DNA from: Acinetobacter vivianii
GTDB taxonomy: Bacteria; Pseudomonadota; Gammaproteobacteria; Pseudomonadales; Moraxellaceae
Direction of reading: 5' to 3'
NCBI RefSeq assembly: GCF_014635885.1
Contig: NZ_BMDR01000001.1
Coordinates: 620,001-684,000 of the forward strand
Length of the DNA: 64,000 bases
Made by a program: the position numbers and the translations under genes. A model generated the notes under the pieces. The model ran no database searches. It was not told the DNA's origin and was given only the letters and a program-made list of their open reading frames with translations. Positions 9,671 through 19,100 of this stretch are shown here, piece after piece (the stretch's first letter is position 1; each line of letters begins with the position of its first letter).

Positions 9671-10351
9671 TTAAATCGAAGCCAAAATTGATTTCAACAT
9701 CTCAGTCGGTTTTTCCGCTTTAGTAATTGGACGACCAATTACTAAATGCGTTGAACCATCAAGCATGGCCTGTTTTGGGGTAACAATACGTTTTTGGTCA
9801 TCTGCATTTGAACCCTCTGGACGAATACCCGGTGTCACCAATGCAAACTGTTGACCTAACATATCACGAAGGATCTTGGCTTCTTGTGCTGAACACACCA
9901 CACCATCCAGCCCGCTTTCCTGAGTGAGTTTTGCTAAACGCTTCACTTGTTCAACTGGTTCGATATCCAGACCGATATCACGCAAATCTTCACGTCCCAT
10001 TGACGTTAACACAGTCACTGCAATCAACTGAGTTTGATAGTTGCCAGCCTTCAATCGTTCAACGCAAGTTTCCATCATCTTACGGCCACCTGAAGCATGC
10101 ACATTCACCATCCATACCCCTAAGTCGGCAGCAGCACATACTGCTTGAGCGGTAGTGTTCGGGATATCATGGAACTTTAGATCAAGAAAAACTTCAAAAC
10201 CTTTGTTTTGCAAGTTTTTCACAATTGATGGACCTTCATGAGTAAAAAGCTCTTTGCCAACTTTCACACGGCAAAGTGACGGATCAAGCTGATCAACAAT
10301 TGTTAAGGCGTCATATTGGCTTTTTGCGTCTAGGGCAACAATAATACTCAC
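9671..10351 (-). CDS. pyrF: Orotidine 5'-phosphate decarboxylase
   Basis: Last step of UMP synthesis: decarboxylates OMP. 226 residues, close to the bacterial norm of about 230. The active-site segment [10 protein letters not shown] (Lys and Asp pairs) and the stretch MVNVHASGG are plainly seen, and the phosphate-binding end GRPITKA lies near the C-terminus. The start is GTG (10351), with GGA about 10 bases upstream. In relatives pyrF commonly follows lapA; here an XRE/AzlCD module of about 1.6 kb separates them. Confidence 0.96.
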   Translation of the reverse strand: MSIIVALDAKSQYDALTIVDQLDPSLCRVKVGKELFTHEGPSIVKNLQNKGFEVFLDLKFHDIPNTTAQAVCAAADLGVWMVNVHASGGRKMMETCVERLKAGNYQTQLIAVTVLTSMGREDLRDIGLDIEPVEQVKRLAKLTQESGLDGVVCSAQEAKILRDMLGQQFALVTPGIRPEGSNADDQKRIVTPKQAMLDGSTHLVIGRPITKAEKPTEMLKSILASI

Positions 10352-10464
10352 GAATCTAGTTCCATCACATAAAAATCAGTTAATTATAAAGTGATTCACA
10401 GCATGAACAAAGCAAGAAATCACCCATAATGCAAAAAAGCTTTTCGATCATACGGAAATAACCC

Positions 10465-11013
10465 TTATCTCTGCTCGGAAATAAGAATTGCTCTGGTATC
10501 GTCTTGCAAAGCCTCAAAAATATGGGGCTGATCGGCAGGATAACAAATGTAATCCCCTTCATTCAGCAAAACTGGCTCGGAAATTAAGCCTACTCTGGCC
10601 TGACCTTTCATAATCACAATATGCTCAATACTGCCAATCGGATGCGGCTGACTGCAACGTGGTTCACCAGGCTGTGTGGTGAGCATATATACATCACGTC
10701 TGGCGCCCGTAGGACAATTGGCCAATAGGATCGCTTGATAATGGGCAATTTCAGAGGAAACAGATGGCCCTTCGCCAAAACGAATGACCTGAGTTTGTGC
10801 AATATTGCTTTCCATTAACTTTGCAAATGGAATGTCCAAAGCCACACACAAGGCCCATAATGTTTCTAGACTAGGATTTCCTTGTGCAGCTTCCAATTGC
10901 GACAAGGTTGATTTGGCTATACCCGCCCGACGCGCGACTTCTGCCAATGACAGCCCTGCTTTTTGTCTCTCTCTTTGCAAACCCTTTGCAACAATTTCAA
11001 TGGGCAATGCCAT
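10465..11013 (-). CDS. XRE-family regulator with C-terminal cupin domain
   Basis: 182 residues: an N-terminal Xre-type HTH (about residues 10-65, AEVARRAGIAKSTLSQLEA) joined to a C-terminal cupin barrel (about 105-180, with H-P-x-G and IEHIVIMKG stretches). This architecture is common for regulators that sense a small metabolite, often next to amino-acid or polyamine transporters. It is divergent from azlCD with 89 bases between, and a perfect inverted repeat overlapping the azlC -35 is its likely operator. It therefore probably represses azlCD and possibly itself. Confidence 0.9.
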   Translation of the reverse strand: MALPIEIVAKGLQRERQKAGLSLAEVARRAGIAKSTLSQLEAAQGNPSLETLWALCVALDIPFAKLMESNIAQTQVIRFGEGPSVSSEIAHYQAILLANCPTGARRDVYMLTTQPGEPRCSQPHPIGSIEHIVIMKGQARVGLISEPVLLNEGDYICYPADQPHIFEALQDDTRAILISEQR

Positions 11014-11034
11014 AAATCACCATAAAAAACGACT

Positions 11035-11050
11035 GTTCGTTTTGACGAAC
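11035..11050. promoter_or_regulatory. Operator overlapping the azlC promoter
   Basis: Inverted repeat GTTCGT-TTTG-ACGAAC (11035-11050). It overlaps a good -35 (TTGACG, 11042-11047), with a -10 TATTAT at 11066-11071 after 18 bases, in the divergent XRE/azlC region. Position and symmetry suggest repression of azlCD by the XRE-cupin protein. Confidence 0.65.
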
Positions 11051-11102
11051 GATATAAAATTAATCTATTATATAGTACGGTCGTTTGATATAGAAAATAA
11101 AG

Positions 11103-11759
11103 ATGCAAGATAAAGAACGCTATAACTTAATCAAAGCCATCATTCTCATCTCAGTCGCAACAGGAATTGTCGGCATTTCTCTTGGATCAGTTGCAGCCAG
11201 TTTTGACCTGCCCATGTGGATTCCTCTCGCTTTGTCCTTAACTGTACTGGCAGGTGCAGCTGAATTTACTTTTATTGGCATGATTGCAACAGGAGCAAAT
11301 CCTGTATTTGCCGCATTCACAGGCATACTCATCAATTTGCGTCATCTGCCGTTTGGCTTATCGGTCGCGACATTTATTGAGAAAAATGTCTATCACTTTA
11401 TTGCCTGTCACATCATGAATGATGAAAGTGTTATGTTCGGACTGAGTCAACAAGAAGCGCATTTGAAAAAATGGGCTTACTGGATGTGTGGCCTAGGCAT
11501 CAGCATACTTTGGCCGCTCGGTGTATTCATCGGTTATCTGCTCAGCAAAAATATTCCAGATATCTACGTCTTTGGTATTGATGCAGCATTTCCAGCCATT
11601 CTTTTTGCCTTGATCCTGCCGATGCTCAAGAATAAAACCACACGAAATCGAGTATTTCTAGGCACATCACTTTCCTTAGCTTCTATTCCCTTACTTCCAA
11701 CAGGACTTCCTGTTTTAGTGTCCATGCTGGGTTTAATGATAGGTCGAAAAACGAAATGA
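11103..11759 (+). CDS. azlC: AzlC-family branched-chain amino-acid exporter, large subunit
   Basis: 218-residue inner-membrane protein with about six hydrophobic segments and the AzlC-typical stretches FTFIGMIATGANPVFAAFTGILINLRHLPFG near helix 3. With AzlD it forms a two-component exporter of the AzlCD/BrnFE type, moving branched-chain amino acids or analogues such as azaleucine out of the cell. It overlaps azlD (ATGA), so the two are co-translated. It is preceded by a promoter overlapped by an operator for the divergent XRE regulator. Confidence 0.9.
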   Translation: MQDKERYNLIKAIILISVATGIVGISLGSVAASFDLPMWIPLALSLTVLAGAAEFTFIGMIATGANPVFAAFTGILINLRHLPFGLSVATFIEKNVYHFIACHIMNDESVMFGLSQQEAHLKKWAYWMCGLGISILWPLGVFIGYLLSKNIPDIYVFGIDAAFPAILFALILPMLKNKTTRNRVFLGTSLSLASIPLLPTGLPVLVSMLGLMIGRKTK

Positions 11760-12082
11760 AATACAGCGAGAGTTATATCTTCATAGGCATTGTTGTACTT
11801 GCTTTAGGGACGTACCTGATCCGTTATTCAGGCTTTTATCTGGCAAATCGCATTGAGATCAAAGAACATCATAAACAGTTATTGGCTGATTCTGCCTGTG
11901 TTCTGCTGTTCACCTTAGCCGTATTTAATACCCTTTTTACAGAAACTCATTTTAGTGGCATCAGTAAAATTATTGGCGTTTCGGTTGCGATCATTTTTGC
12001 ATGGAAAAAATATTCTCTTATTGTGGTGATTTTAGTCGCTATGCTCATTACCGCCATGTTGAGATATTTCGGTTTTCCATAA
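11756..12082 (+). CDS. azlD: AzlD-family branched-chain amino-acid exporter, small subunit
   Basis: 108-residue membrane protein with four hydrophobic segments and the AzlD opening YLIRYSGFYLANR. Partner of AzlC; start and stop overlap by four bases. A terminator follows 11 bases after the stop. The pair looks like a compact regulated cassette with the XRE gene. Confidence 0.88.
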   Translation: MKYSESYIFIGIVVLALGTYLIRYSGFYLANRIEIKEHHKQLLADSACVLLFTLAVFNTLFTETHFSGISKIIGVSVAIIFAWKKYSLIVVILVAMLITAMLRYFGFP

Positions 12083-12092
12083 AAACAAAAAA

Positions 12093-12116
12093 AGCTCTTT
12101 AATCCAATAAAGAGCT
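12093..12116. terminator. Bidirectional terminator between azlD and lapA
   Basis: AGCTCTTT (12093-12100) and AAAGAGCT (12109-12116) form an 8-bp stem, with A run before and T run after. It separates convergent azlD and lapA. Confidence 0.8.
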
Positions 12117-12167
12117 TTTAAGGGCCTTATACAATCATCAAGATTTTATAAGGCTGAAATATAAAAT

Positions 12168-12533
12168 TTATAACGGAGTACGCGGCTGGCTTTCTGGGTT
12201 AATATCCAGAACCGTTTTCTCATGTCTTACACTCGCAGCAGCTTCTGCGGCAGCTTGCTGTGCAAGTTGAATTTGCTCTTTACGAAGATGATCAATATCT
12301 TTGCGCAATCTCTTAATTTCCCAACTGGTTTGGAAAACGCGGAAAACCTGTACGCCTAGAAGTAAACCAACAACAACACCTAAGACTAACGTCAATAAAA
12401 GTAATAACCCCAAACGCATCGCTGGAACTTGAGTAAATAACAAGTCTACTTGTAGCTCAGCCGGGTTTTGAAGTACCAAAGCAAGTGAATAACCAAAAAT
12501 GGCAACGAGTAATGCAATTAAGACATAACGCAT
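12168..12533 (-). CDS. lapA: LapA-domain membrane protein
   Basis: 121 residues with two N-terminal membrane helices (about 3-20 and 42-62), then a short coiled-coil-like charged tail (IKRLRKDIDHLRKEQ). This is the LapA (YciS/DUF1049) layout. In E. coli LapA works with LapB in control of LpxC and lipopolysaccharide synthesis. It lies 14 bases downstream of ihfB and is likely cotranscribed. No lapB follows, unlike E. coli; the leftward neighbours are the AzlCD cassette and pyrF. Confidence 0.88.
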   Translation of the reverse strand: MRYVLIALLVAIFGYSLALVLQNPAELQVDLLFTQVPAMRLGLLLLLTLVLGVVVGLLLGVQVFRVFQTSWEIKRLRKDIDHLRKEQIQLAQQAAAEAAASVRHEKTVLDINPESQPRTPL

Positions 12534-12547
12534 AAAGACCTCAATAC

Positions 12548-12850
12548 TTATTCAGCAGATTCGTTTACTGCATCACGAAGTGCCTTACCAGGTTTAAAGT
12601 GTGGAACTGCTTTCGCTGCAACATCAACTGACTTACCTGTTTTAGGGTTACGACCTAAACGTGGTTCACGGTGATGTAATGCAAAACTACCAAAACCACG
12701 AATCTCAATACGATCACCGCTTGAAAGTGCTTCAATCATTTGATCAATCATGATCTTAACTGCATCTTCAACTAAAGGTTCAGCCAAGTGTGGGTTTTTA
12801 AGAGCAATCCGTTCAATTAAATCAGATTTATTAAGTGCTTCAGTAGTCAT
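12548..12850 (-). CDS. ihfB: Integration host factor subunit beta
   Basis: 100-residue HU/IHF-family protein with the DNA-binding arm stretch [21 protein letters not shown]. It pairs with IHF-alpha to bend DNA at specific sites in replication, recombination and transcription. The position after rpsA and before lapA is the standard arrangement and identifies it as beta rather than alpha or HU. ATG start with a GAGG-type site. Confidence 0.95.
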   Translation of the reverse strand: MTTEALNKSDLIERIALKNPHLAEPLVEDAVKIMIDQMIEALSSGDRIEIRGFGSFALHHREPRLGRNPKTGKSVDVAAKAVPHFKPGKALRDAVNESAE

Positions 12851-12911
12851 TGATGACCTCTTTAATTATCGCTACTTTCCAATGTTTTTAATAATAACCT
12901 GTTTAAATACA

Positions 12912-12949
12912 AAACGGTAGCGCAGTACATGATTACTACGCTACCGTTT
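12912..12949. terminator. Long hairpin between rpsA and ihfB
   Basis: AAACGGTAGCG (12912-12922) and CGCTACCGTTT (12939-12949) form a perfect 11-bp stem around a 16-base loop. It lies on the ihfB side of the rpsA terminator and lacks a long T tail, so it may be a processing or attenuation structure in the rpsA-ihfB transcript. Confidence 0.55.
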
Positions 12950-12965
12950 ACAGTATTTTTGTATA

Positions 12966-13001
12966 AAAAAGTACGTCTCTGTTACAAGAAACGTACTTTT
13001 T
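12966..13001 (-). terminator. rpsA terminator
   Basis: AAAAAGTACGT (12966-12976) and ACGTACTTTTT (12991-13001) form an 11-bp stem with A/T runs, directly downstream of the rpsA stop on the minus strand. ihfB expression must come from read-through or its own promoter. Confidence 0.8.
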
Positions 13002-13007
13002 AACAAA

Positions 13008-14690
13008 TTACTTCATTTGAGCTTTAATTAAGTCACCAATAGTCTTAGGACCATTGCTTTCTGCAGCTTGAGTTGCAGCAGCTTGGCGAGCATTGTTCAC
13101 AGCTTCTTTCTCTTCAGCTTCGTCTTTCGCTTTGATAGACAAGTTAATAGAGCGAGATTTGCGATCAACGTTGATGATCTTAGCTTCAACTTCTTGACCA
13201 ACTTCTAAGAATTTAGTCGCATCTTCAACGCGGTCACGGTTGATTTCAGAAGCTTTAAGTGTTGCTTCGATGTCATCAGCTAATTTAACTGTAGCACCTT
13301 TAGCATCAACAGCAGTTACAGTACCTTTAACTAAAGCACCGCGCTCATTCGCAGCCAAGAAGTCATTGAATGGATCGCTGTTTAATTGCTTGATACCAAG
13401 GCTGATACGGTTGCCTTCAGCGTCAACAGATAAGATAACTGCTTCAACTGTGTCACCTTTCTTGTAACGACGAATTGCTTCTTCGCCTTGTTCGTTCCAA
13501 GAAATATCAGACAAGTGTACTAAACCGTCGATACCGCCAGATAAACCGATGAAGATACCGAAGTCAGTGATTGACTTGATCGTACCAGAAACTTTTTCGC
13601 CTTTTTCATTTGCTTTAGCAAACTCTTCCCATGGGTTAGCACGAGTTTGTTTGATACCCAATGAAATACGACGACGTTCTTCGTCAACTTCAAGAACCAT
13701 AACATCAACTTCGTCACCGATCTGAACAACTTTAGATGGGTGGATGTTTTTGTTAGTGTGGTCCATTTCTGAAACGTGTACTAAGCCTTCAACGCCTTCA
13801 GCGATTTCAGCGAAGCAACCGTAGTCAGTTAAGTTAGTTACACGTGCTTTAACGATAGAACCTTTAGGGTAACGGCTCATGATCGCTAACCATGGATCTT
13901 CGCCTAATTGCTTAAGGCCTAAAGATACGCGGTTACGCTCGCGGTCAAACTTAAGTACTTTAACTGTAACTTCTTGACCAACTTCAACAACTTCTGAAGG
14001 ATGCTTGATACGTTTCCAAGCCATATCTGTGATATGTAGAAGACCATCAATACCGCCAAGATCAACGAACGCGCCGTAATCAGTAAGGTTCTTGATCGTA
14101 CCTGTAACTGTTTGACCTTCTTCAAGTTGAGCAAGTAATGCTTCACGGTCAGCTGAAGATTCAGCTTCCATAACTGCACGACGAGATACAACAACGTTGT
14201 TACGTTTAGCATCAAGTTTGATTACTTTGAACTCTAACTCTTTACCTTCAAGGTGAGTTGTGTCACGGATAGGACGAGTGTCAACTAAAGAACCTGGTAA
14301 GAATGCACGTACAGGACCGATGTCAACAGTGAAACCGCCTTTAACCTTACCAGAGATAACACCAGTAACGATTTCGCCGTCTTCAAAGATTTTCTCAAGT
14401 TTAGTCCAAGTTTCAGCACGTTTCGCTTTTTCACGTGATAAAACTGTTTGACCCATACCGTTGTCAAGCGCTTCAACAACTACGTCAACAGTATCGCCAA
14501 CTTGAACTTCAAGTTCACGTTGTTCATTTAAAAATTCAGCACGGTCAACAACGCCTTCAGATTTAAGGCCAGTGTCAACAGTAACCCAGTCAGAATCGAT
14601 ACTAACAACAGTACCTTGGATGACTGCACCCTTTTCAACGTTGAGGTTTAATTCACTTTCTTCAAAGAGGGCTGCAAAAGATTCGGTCAT
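13008..14690 (-). CDS. rpsA: 30S ribosomal protein S1
   Basis: 560 residues with six tandem S1 (OB-fold) repeats, readable as recurring G-x-V-x-x-x-x-x-x-G-x-F/A-V-x-x-x-G-x-x-G-L-H segments (for example [19 protein letters not shown] and [20 protein letters not shown]). S1 holds mRNA on the small subunit and unwinds structured leaders. Length and order (cmk upstream, ihfB downstream) are canonical. A partly paired GC-richer stretch about 20-60 bases before the start could be the autoregulatory leader known for S1, but I cannot fold it here. Confidence 0.98.
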   Translation of the reverse strand: MTESFAALFEESELNLNVEKGAVIQGTVVSIDSDWVTVDTGLKSEGVVDRAEFLNEQRELEVQVGDTVDVVVEALDNGMGQTVLSREKAKRAETWTKLEKIFEDGEIVTGVISGKVKGGFTVDIGPVRAFLPGSLVDTRPIRDTTHLEGKELEFKVIKLDAKRNNVVVSRRAVMEAESSADREALLAQLEEGQTVTGTIKNLTDYGAFVDLGGIDGLLHITDMAWKRIKHPSEVVEVGQEVTVKVLKFDRERNRVSLGLKQLGEDPWLAIMSRYPKGSIVKARVTNLTDYGCFAEIAEGVEGLVHVSEMDHTNKNIHPSKVVQIGDEVDVMVLEVDEERRRISLGIKQTRANPWEEFAKANEKGEKVSGTIKSITDFGIFIGLSGGIDGLVHLSDISWNEQGEEAIRRYKKGDTVEAVILSVDAEGNRISLGIKQLNSDPFNDFLAANERGALVKGTVTAVDAKGATVKLADDIEATLKASEINRDRVEDATKFLEVGQEVEAKIINVDRKSRSINLSIKAKDEAEEKEAVNNARQAAATQAAESNGPKTIGDLIKAQMK

Positions 14691-14805
14691 GATATACCTG
14701 ATAAAGTCCGCGGTCTTGGATCAGACAAGGCCGGTTTAGTTAAGTTGTTACATTGTCCAAAAAATCTGATCAAGCAATGCTTCAACTGAAAATAAAAGGG
14801 TTTAT

Positions 14806-15486
14806 CTATTGAATACGGCTATCGATATAGTCCACCATTAACTGAAACACTTCATTGATGCCTATTGTAGAACTATCAATGACATACGCGTCTTCAGCTG
14901 GCTTGAGCGGAGCAACTGTTCGCTCCATATCTCTTTTATCTCTAGCCTGTATGTTAGATAAAATGTCGCTTATTTTAGCATCAAGACCCATACCCTGCAA
15001 CTGTTTTACTCTACGCTCTGCACGAGATTCAGCCGATGCAGTTAAATAAATCTTGGCTTGGGCTTCTGGAAAAATCGATGTCGCCATATCACGTCCGTCA
15101 GCTACCAAGCCCGGTGCCTGAATAAATGCACGTTGACGTTCAAATAATGCTTTTCTTAATTCTGGGACAGTTGCCACTTTAGATGCATACTCACCGACCT
15201 GCTCTGTGCGAATGGTATTGGTGACATCAACACCTTCCAGAAAAACAAGTGTTGCAGCTTCTGTAGATTTAAATTCGATATCAAGCTGTGTGGCGTATTC
15301 AACACACTGCTCTAGCTTGGTATTCAGCTGATCCAGTAAGCCATGTTGAAACAAAGACAGCCCAAGTAAACGATATAACGCACCAGAGTCTAATAAATTA
15401 AAACCATAATGTGCGGCAATTTTTGCAGCCAATGTGCCCTTACCAGAACCACTTGGACCATCAATCGTAATAATATGAACTGTCAT
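14806..15486 (-). CDS. cmk: Cytidylate kinase
   Basis: Phosphorylates CMP and dCMP. About 226 residues with the P-loop GPSGSGKGT near the N-terminus and the CMP-binding segments [11 protein letters not shown] and RAERR. I place the start at the ATG at 15486, because AAGAG lies six bases before it; an upstream in-frame ATG at 15492 abuts that site with no spacing. It precedes rpsA, as in most gammaproteobacteria. Confidence 0.95.
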   Translation of the reverse strand: MTVHIITIDGPSGSGKGTLAAKIAAHYGFNLLDSGALYRLLGLSLFQHGLLDQLNTKLEQCVEYATQLDIEFKSTEAATLVFLEGVDVTNTIRTEQVGEYASKVATVPELRKALFERQRAFIQAPGLVADGRDMATSIFPEAQAKIYLTASAESRAERRVKQLQGMGLDAKISDILSNIQARDKRDMERTVAPLKPAEDAYVIDSSTIGINEVFQLMVDYIDSRIQ

Positions 15487-15495
15487 TCCCATCTC

Positions 15496-15936
15496 TTATG
15501 AAGCAACTGATTTGGCTAATTTTGAAAAACCTAGTGTAATGGCTGCTTTGAGTTGTGCAAGAACTAATTTACTTACAAAAGGTGCTTTTGCTGTAAATTC
15601 AATCTTATAAGTCACCAAAGTTACAAAAGGTGTGATTTCTTTAAAGTCAATTTGCCCTAAATGGTGTTTTACCAATGGGTTATTGATCAACTTATACTCA
15701 ATTCGTTTATTCTCTTCCAGTAGCGTGATTTCTTCCTGAAGTGGTTTAATCGGACCAAATCCCATGCGGCGAATTGAACCAATCCCGTCAGGACGTTCTG
15801 GATCAGCAGAATCTTTCACACGAACTACTTGTAATGGTGCAAATGCCTTGTTATAGGTTGCGTGTTTTGACAACAAGTCAAAAACCTCAGAGATCGGTGC
15901 ATTGAATTCTTTTTCTATCGTGATTGCATTACGCAT
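15496..15936 (-). CDS. SRPBCC-family (polyketide cyclase-like) protein
   Basis: 146 residues with a START/Bet v 1-type fold pattern: N-terminal IEKEFNAPISEVFDLLSKH, a central IEYKLINNPLVKHHLGQIDF strand pair and a long C-terminal helix. Members bind hydrophobic ligands or act as coenzyme-Q chaperones, but family membership gives no precise function. It is three bases or so upstream of cmk in the same direction, so it may be cotranscribed. Confidence 0.8.
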   Translation of the reverse strand: MRNAITIEKEFNAPISEVFDLLSKHATYNKAFAPLQVVRVKDSADPERPDGIGSIRRMGFGPIKPLQEEITLLEENKRIEYKLINNPLVKHHLGQIDFKEITPFVTLVTYKIEFTAKAPFVSKLVLAQLKAAITLGFSKLAKSVAS

Positions 15937-16002
15937 AACTTCGCCTTTTGATTATATCCAAAAACATTGGAGGCTTAGTGTGCCATAACTCATGAGACAT
16001 TT

Positions 16003-16512
16003 TTAATCATTTAAGGACGTTTTTGACGAACGGATTTTCTTCTTTTCATTTCTTCTTTGTTTGAAAAAATCACTTAACTGCAAGGAACACTGCGCTTGCA
16101 GACAACCTTGCTCAAAAAAAAATTTATGATTGTAATAACCACTTTCGAGTAATTGTCTGGCACTGACCAGAGAGCCCGCTTTTGGCTCAGTCGTGGCAAA
16201 AACCACACGCTTCACCCGTGCATGCACTAAAGCCCCCACACACATGGTGCAAGGTTCAAGCGTAACATACAGTGTCGTATCTTCAGGTAAACGGTAGTTA
16301 TTTAAAGACTGACACGCTGCACGTAAAGCCTGTATTTCTGCATGTGCAGTAGGATCTGAAAGTTTAATCGGTGCATTGTATCCTGCACCAATGACCTGAT
16401 CATCGCTAACAAGAACGGCACCGACAGGAATTTCTCCCTGTGATGCCGCTAATGCAGCCTGCTCATAGGCAAGCTGCATCCAGTATTCATCATTATGATT
16501 TTCTACAGTCAT
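16003..16512 (-). CDS. tadA: tRNA-specific adenosine deaminase
   Basis: Converts A34 to inosine in the anticodon of tRNA-Arg(ACG). The zinc-deaminase signature is complete: HAEIQAL (His and proton-shuttling Glu) and EPCTMCVGALVHARV (two Cys). 169 residues, with a basic C-terminal tail (KQRRNEKKKIRSSK) that is typical for tRNA contact. It lies 6 bases downstream of an enoyl-CoA hydratase-like gene in the same direction. Confidence 0.95.
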   Translation of the reverse strand: MTVENHNDEYWMQLAYEQAALAASQGEIPVGAVLVSDDQVIGAGYNAPIKLSDPTAHAEIQALRAACQSLNNYRLPEDTTLYVTLEPCTMCVGALVHARVKRVVFATTEPKAGSLVSARQLLESGYYNHKFFFEQGCLQAQCSLQLSDFFKQRRNEKKKIRSSKTSLND

Positions 16513-16518
16513 ATCAGC

Positions 16519-17640
16519 TTAAGCAATTACGCCATAGTGCTTCAACAACGCATTCCAGCTCTCGATATTGGTTACAGGTGCACAGTCGCCCAAGATACCT
16601 TTGAGTGTTAACTGTTCTGTTGCTTTCCATTCAGGTGATAAGTCTTTATCAACCAGACGGGCACGCACACCTTCAACAAAATCAGGATGACGGATTTTCC
16701 ATTCAGAAATTTGGGCTTCTAATGCAAAGACTTCATCCCATGCATGACCTTGTTTGCCCCATTGCCATAACAACCAGGTAATTGCTGCAGTGCTTGGTGA
16801 ACCTTTTTGCAGGTTCTCACTTGCCTGACGTAACCAGTCACTACTTGCATCACTGAGGCCAATAATCGATTGATAGTCATATTCAAAGTTTTGCCCGCGA
16901 CAAACGCTATGAATTACATCAATTGAGTTTTGCAAAGGACCTGCAGCAACAGGACGATGTAAGCTATTCAAGGTATCATCAATCGCACGGAAAGCACCCG
17001 CTGGATAATGATTCCAATCGACATTTAAAACCTTTTGCAGAACATTATCGCGTTGTGCTTCACAAATATGCGTTGCCCAACCTACGCTGAATGCGCCCGC
17101 TGCGGTCATAATTGAGCCAGTTAAACCGGTAAATAAACCGATTTGACCACGGTCAGCAAGGAAGCGGCTTGCGCCTACATCGGGATATAGACCAATATTG
17201 ATTTCAGGCATTGCCAGACGTGAATATGGAGTAACCAAACGGAATGGTGCTGCCATAAACAAGCCTAAGCCACCACCCATTACATAGCCTTCACCCCAGA
17301 CAACAATCGGTTTTGCATAATTATGTAGGAGTAAATCAAGCGCATATTCTTGCTGGAAAAACTGATTCGCTGTTTCAACTTCTTTATTAATAACAAGCTG
17401 ACGTAATTTACGGACATCCCCACCTGCACAAAATGCTTTTGGTGTCGTCGAATCGAACCAGATCGCTTTAACACTTTCATCTTCATGAAAATGCTCAAAT
17501 ACTTTAAGCAGAGCACTTACAATCGGCTCATCTAAAGCATGCAGTGATTTAGGGCGATTAAGACGAATGATTCGCCAACCATTTTTTGCATGCTCAATAA
17601 CTAAATCAGGATGATAGCTATTTAAATCGGGAGAAGTCAT
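16519..17640 (-). CDS. Enoyl-CoA hydratase/isomerase family protein, probable 3-hydroxyisobutyryl-CoA hydrolase
   Basis: 373 residues. A crotonase fold is evident: oxyanion-hole segments AFCAGGDVRKL and GYVMGGGLGLF, and the catalytic stretch MPEINIGLYPDVGASRFL. The length and the Glu in PEINIGLYPDVGAS match 3-hydroxyisobutyryl-CoA hydrolase (valine degradation) rather than the 260-residue hydratases. It overlaps ung by one base, and ung-this gene-tadA reads as one operon. That context is unrelated to valine breakdown, so the assignment rests on sequence alone. Confidence 0.82.
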   Translation of the reverse strand: MTSPDLNSYHPDLVIEHAKNGWRIIRLNRPKSLHALDEPIVSALLKVFEHFHEDESVKAIWFDSTTPKAFCAGGDVRKLRQLVINKEVETANQFFQQEYALDLLLHNYAKPIVVWGEGYVMGGGLGLFMAAPFRLVTPYSRLAMPEINIGLYPDVGASRFLADRGQIGLFTGLTGSIMTAAGAFSVGWATHICEAQRDNVLQKVLNVDWNHYPAGAFRAIDDTLNSLHRPVAAGPLQNSIDVIHSVCRGQNFEYDYQSIIGLSDASSDWLRQASENLQKGSPSTAAITWLLWQWGKQGHAWDEVFALEAQISEWKIRHPDFVEGVRARLVDKDLSPEWKATEQLTLKGILGDCAPVTNIESWNALLKHYGVIA

Positions 17641-18353
17641 TATGCGTCCAATTGCCAGTCTATAGGCTCAATGCCATGTTGTTTCAAATATTGATTAGTT
17701 TTAGAAAATACTTTACAGCCAAAAAAACCACCACGGTTTGCAGCGAGTGGTGATGGATGCGCTGCTGTTAGAACAAGGTGCTTGTTACGGTCGATACGTT
17801 GTCCTTTACGCTGCGCATAAGCACCCCATAAAATAAACACAATATGTTCGCGCTGCTCATTCAATACATCAATGACTGAATCGGTAAAGTCTTCCCATCC
17901 CTGTTTTTGATGTGAAGTTGGCTGTCCTGCCGCGACCGTAAGTACACTGTTGAGCAATAACACACCTTGTGCAGCCCATTTACTCAAGTCACCATGACGA
18001 GAAACAGGAACACCCAGATCAGTATTTAATTCGTGAAAAATATTACGCAAAGATGGCGGTAATGCAACCCCTCTTTGCACAGAAAAGCTTAAACCATTGG
18101 CCTGATTTGGACCATGATAAGGATCCTGCCCCAGAATCACGACCTTCACTGCATTTAATGGTGTGGTATTCAATGCATTAAAGATCTGCTTGCTTGGTGG
18201 ATAGATGACTCTTTCTGCAAGTTTTTCTTGTTGTAAAAACTCACGCAAATTATCCATTTTAGGGCTCAGAAGAAACTCTGATAATGAGATTTTCCAAGAC
18301 TCGTCCAACTGAACTTTATTAAGTTTGTCCTGTTGCTGTTCAGTAAGTTGCAT
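17640..18353 (-). CDS. ung: Uracil-DNA glycosylase
   Basis: Removes uracil from DNA in base excision repair. About 237 residues with the water-activating motif GQDPYHGPNQANGLSFSV and the C-terminal HPSPLAANRGGFFGC loop. The ATG at 18353 has AAGGA six bases upstream, which is better than the in-frame ATG at 18359 that touches the same site. Confidence 0.97.
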   Translation of the reverse strand: MQLTEQQQDKLNKVQLDESWKISLSEFLLSPKMDNLREFLQQEKLAERVIYPPSKQIFNALNTTPLNAVKVVILGQDPYHGPNQANGLSFSVQRGVALPPSLRNIFHELNTDLGVPVSRHGDLSKWAAQGVLLLNSVLTVAAGQPTSHQKQGWEDFTDSVIDVLNEQREHIVFILWGAYAQRKGQRIDRNKHLVLTAAHPSPLAANRGGFFGCKVFSKTNQYLKQHGIEPIDWQLDA

Positions 18354-18396
18354 CAACATTCCTTGAAATAAATTCTTTTATTTAAGTGAAGAATAC

Positions 18397-18993
18397 TTAA
18401 ATATTAACTTGTAACTCTACATTCGGATTCTGGAATTTTGTTCCTTTTTTCAGGTTTTCGTACATCTGAACGTCGCTCCATTCAGCCTGTACCTGTTCTG
18501 AAAAGACAATCTGTTCCAGACTCAATTCGCCCATTTGTGTATTTTCAATATCTTCCTGAAAACTCTGTGCATAGCCAGTATCTGTTTCATGCACAATCAC
18601 TGAATACACTTCAACGTCCCCTTCACCATTTTGGGTCACGGTTGAATTTAACACTTGCTGAGCGAGATAGAAAAAGATACGCGAAAACTGTTCTGCCGAT
18701 GGCGAAACGGGTAAGGAAATCCAGCGCGCACTGAAAGTCTTACATGCATCAATATAAGCAGGGTCATCTTTCTGCCAAAAACAGATTGCATGATCGAAGC
18801 TATCATATAGCTCCTTAATAACGCCTTTGAGTAAGCCGAAATCATAGACCATTTGCCCATGATCCAGCTTTGACGCTTTTAATAATAATTCAACTTTATA
18901 ACTATGCCCATGAATCGAACGCTTACAACGATCCGATGTACAGTTACGTACAATATGAGCATTCTCAAACTTAAACAATTTACGAATTAACAT
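18397..18993 (-). CDS. queD: 6-carboxytetrahydropterin synthase family protein (QueD-like)
   Basis: Zinc-dependent pterin synthase fold. The metal site is visible as FENAHIV and HGHSYKVELLL, with the Cys-containing stretch SDRCKRSIHGH and a Glu in VIVHETDTGYAQ. QueD makes 6-carboxytetrahydropterin for queuosine. At 198 residues it is clearly longer than the E. coli enzyme (about 120), with an insertion and C-terminal extension. No queC/E/F genes are nearby, so the specific role is by homology. Confidence 0.85.
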   Translation of the reverse strand: MLIRKLFKFENAHIVRNCTSDRCKRSIHGHSYKVELLLKASKLDHGQMVYDFGLLKGVIKELYDSFDHAICFWQKDDPAYIDACKTFSARWISLPVSPSAEQFSRIFFYLAQQVLNSTVTQNGEGDVEVYSVIVHETDTGYAQSFQEDIENTQMGELSLEQIVFSEQVQAEWSDVQMYENLKKGTKFQNPNVELQVNI

Positions 18994-19100
18994 GCACCAA
19001 GCTAATCTTTATCTGCAAACGAATTTTATTATAAAGCAAAAAAACATGGATTGGGATTGATTTTAAACCTTGTCACCATTTGATTAACCAATCCAGAAAT

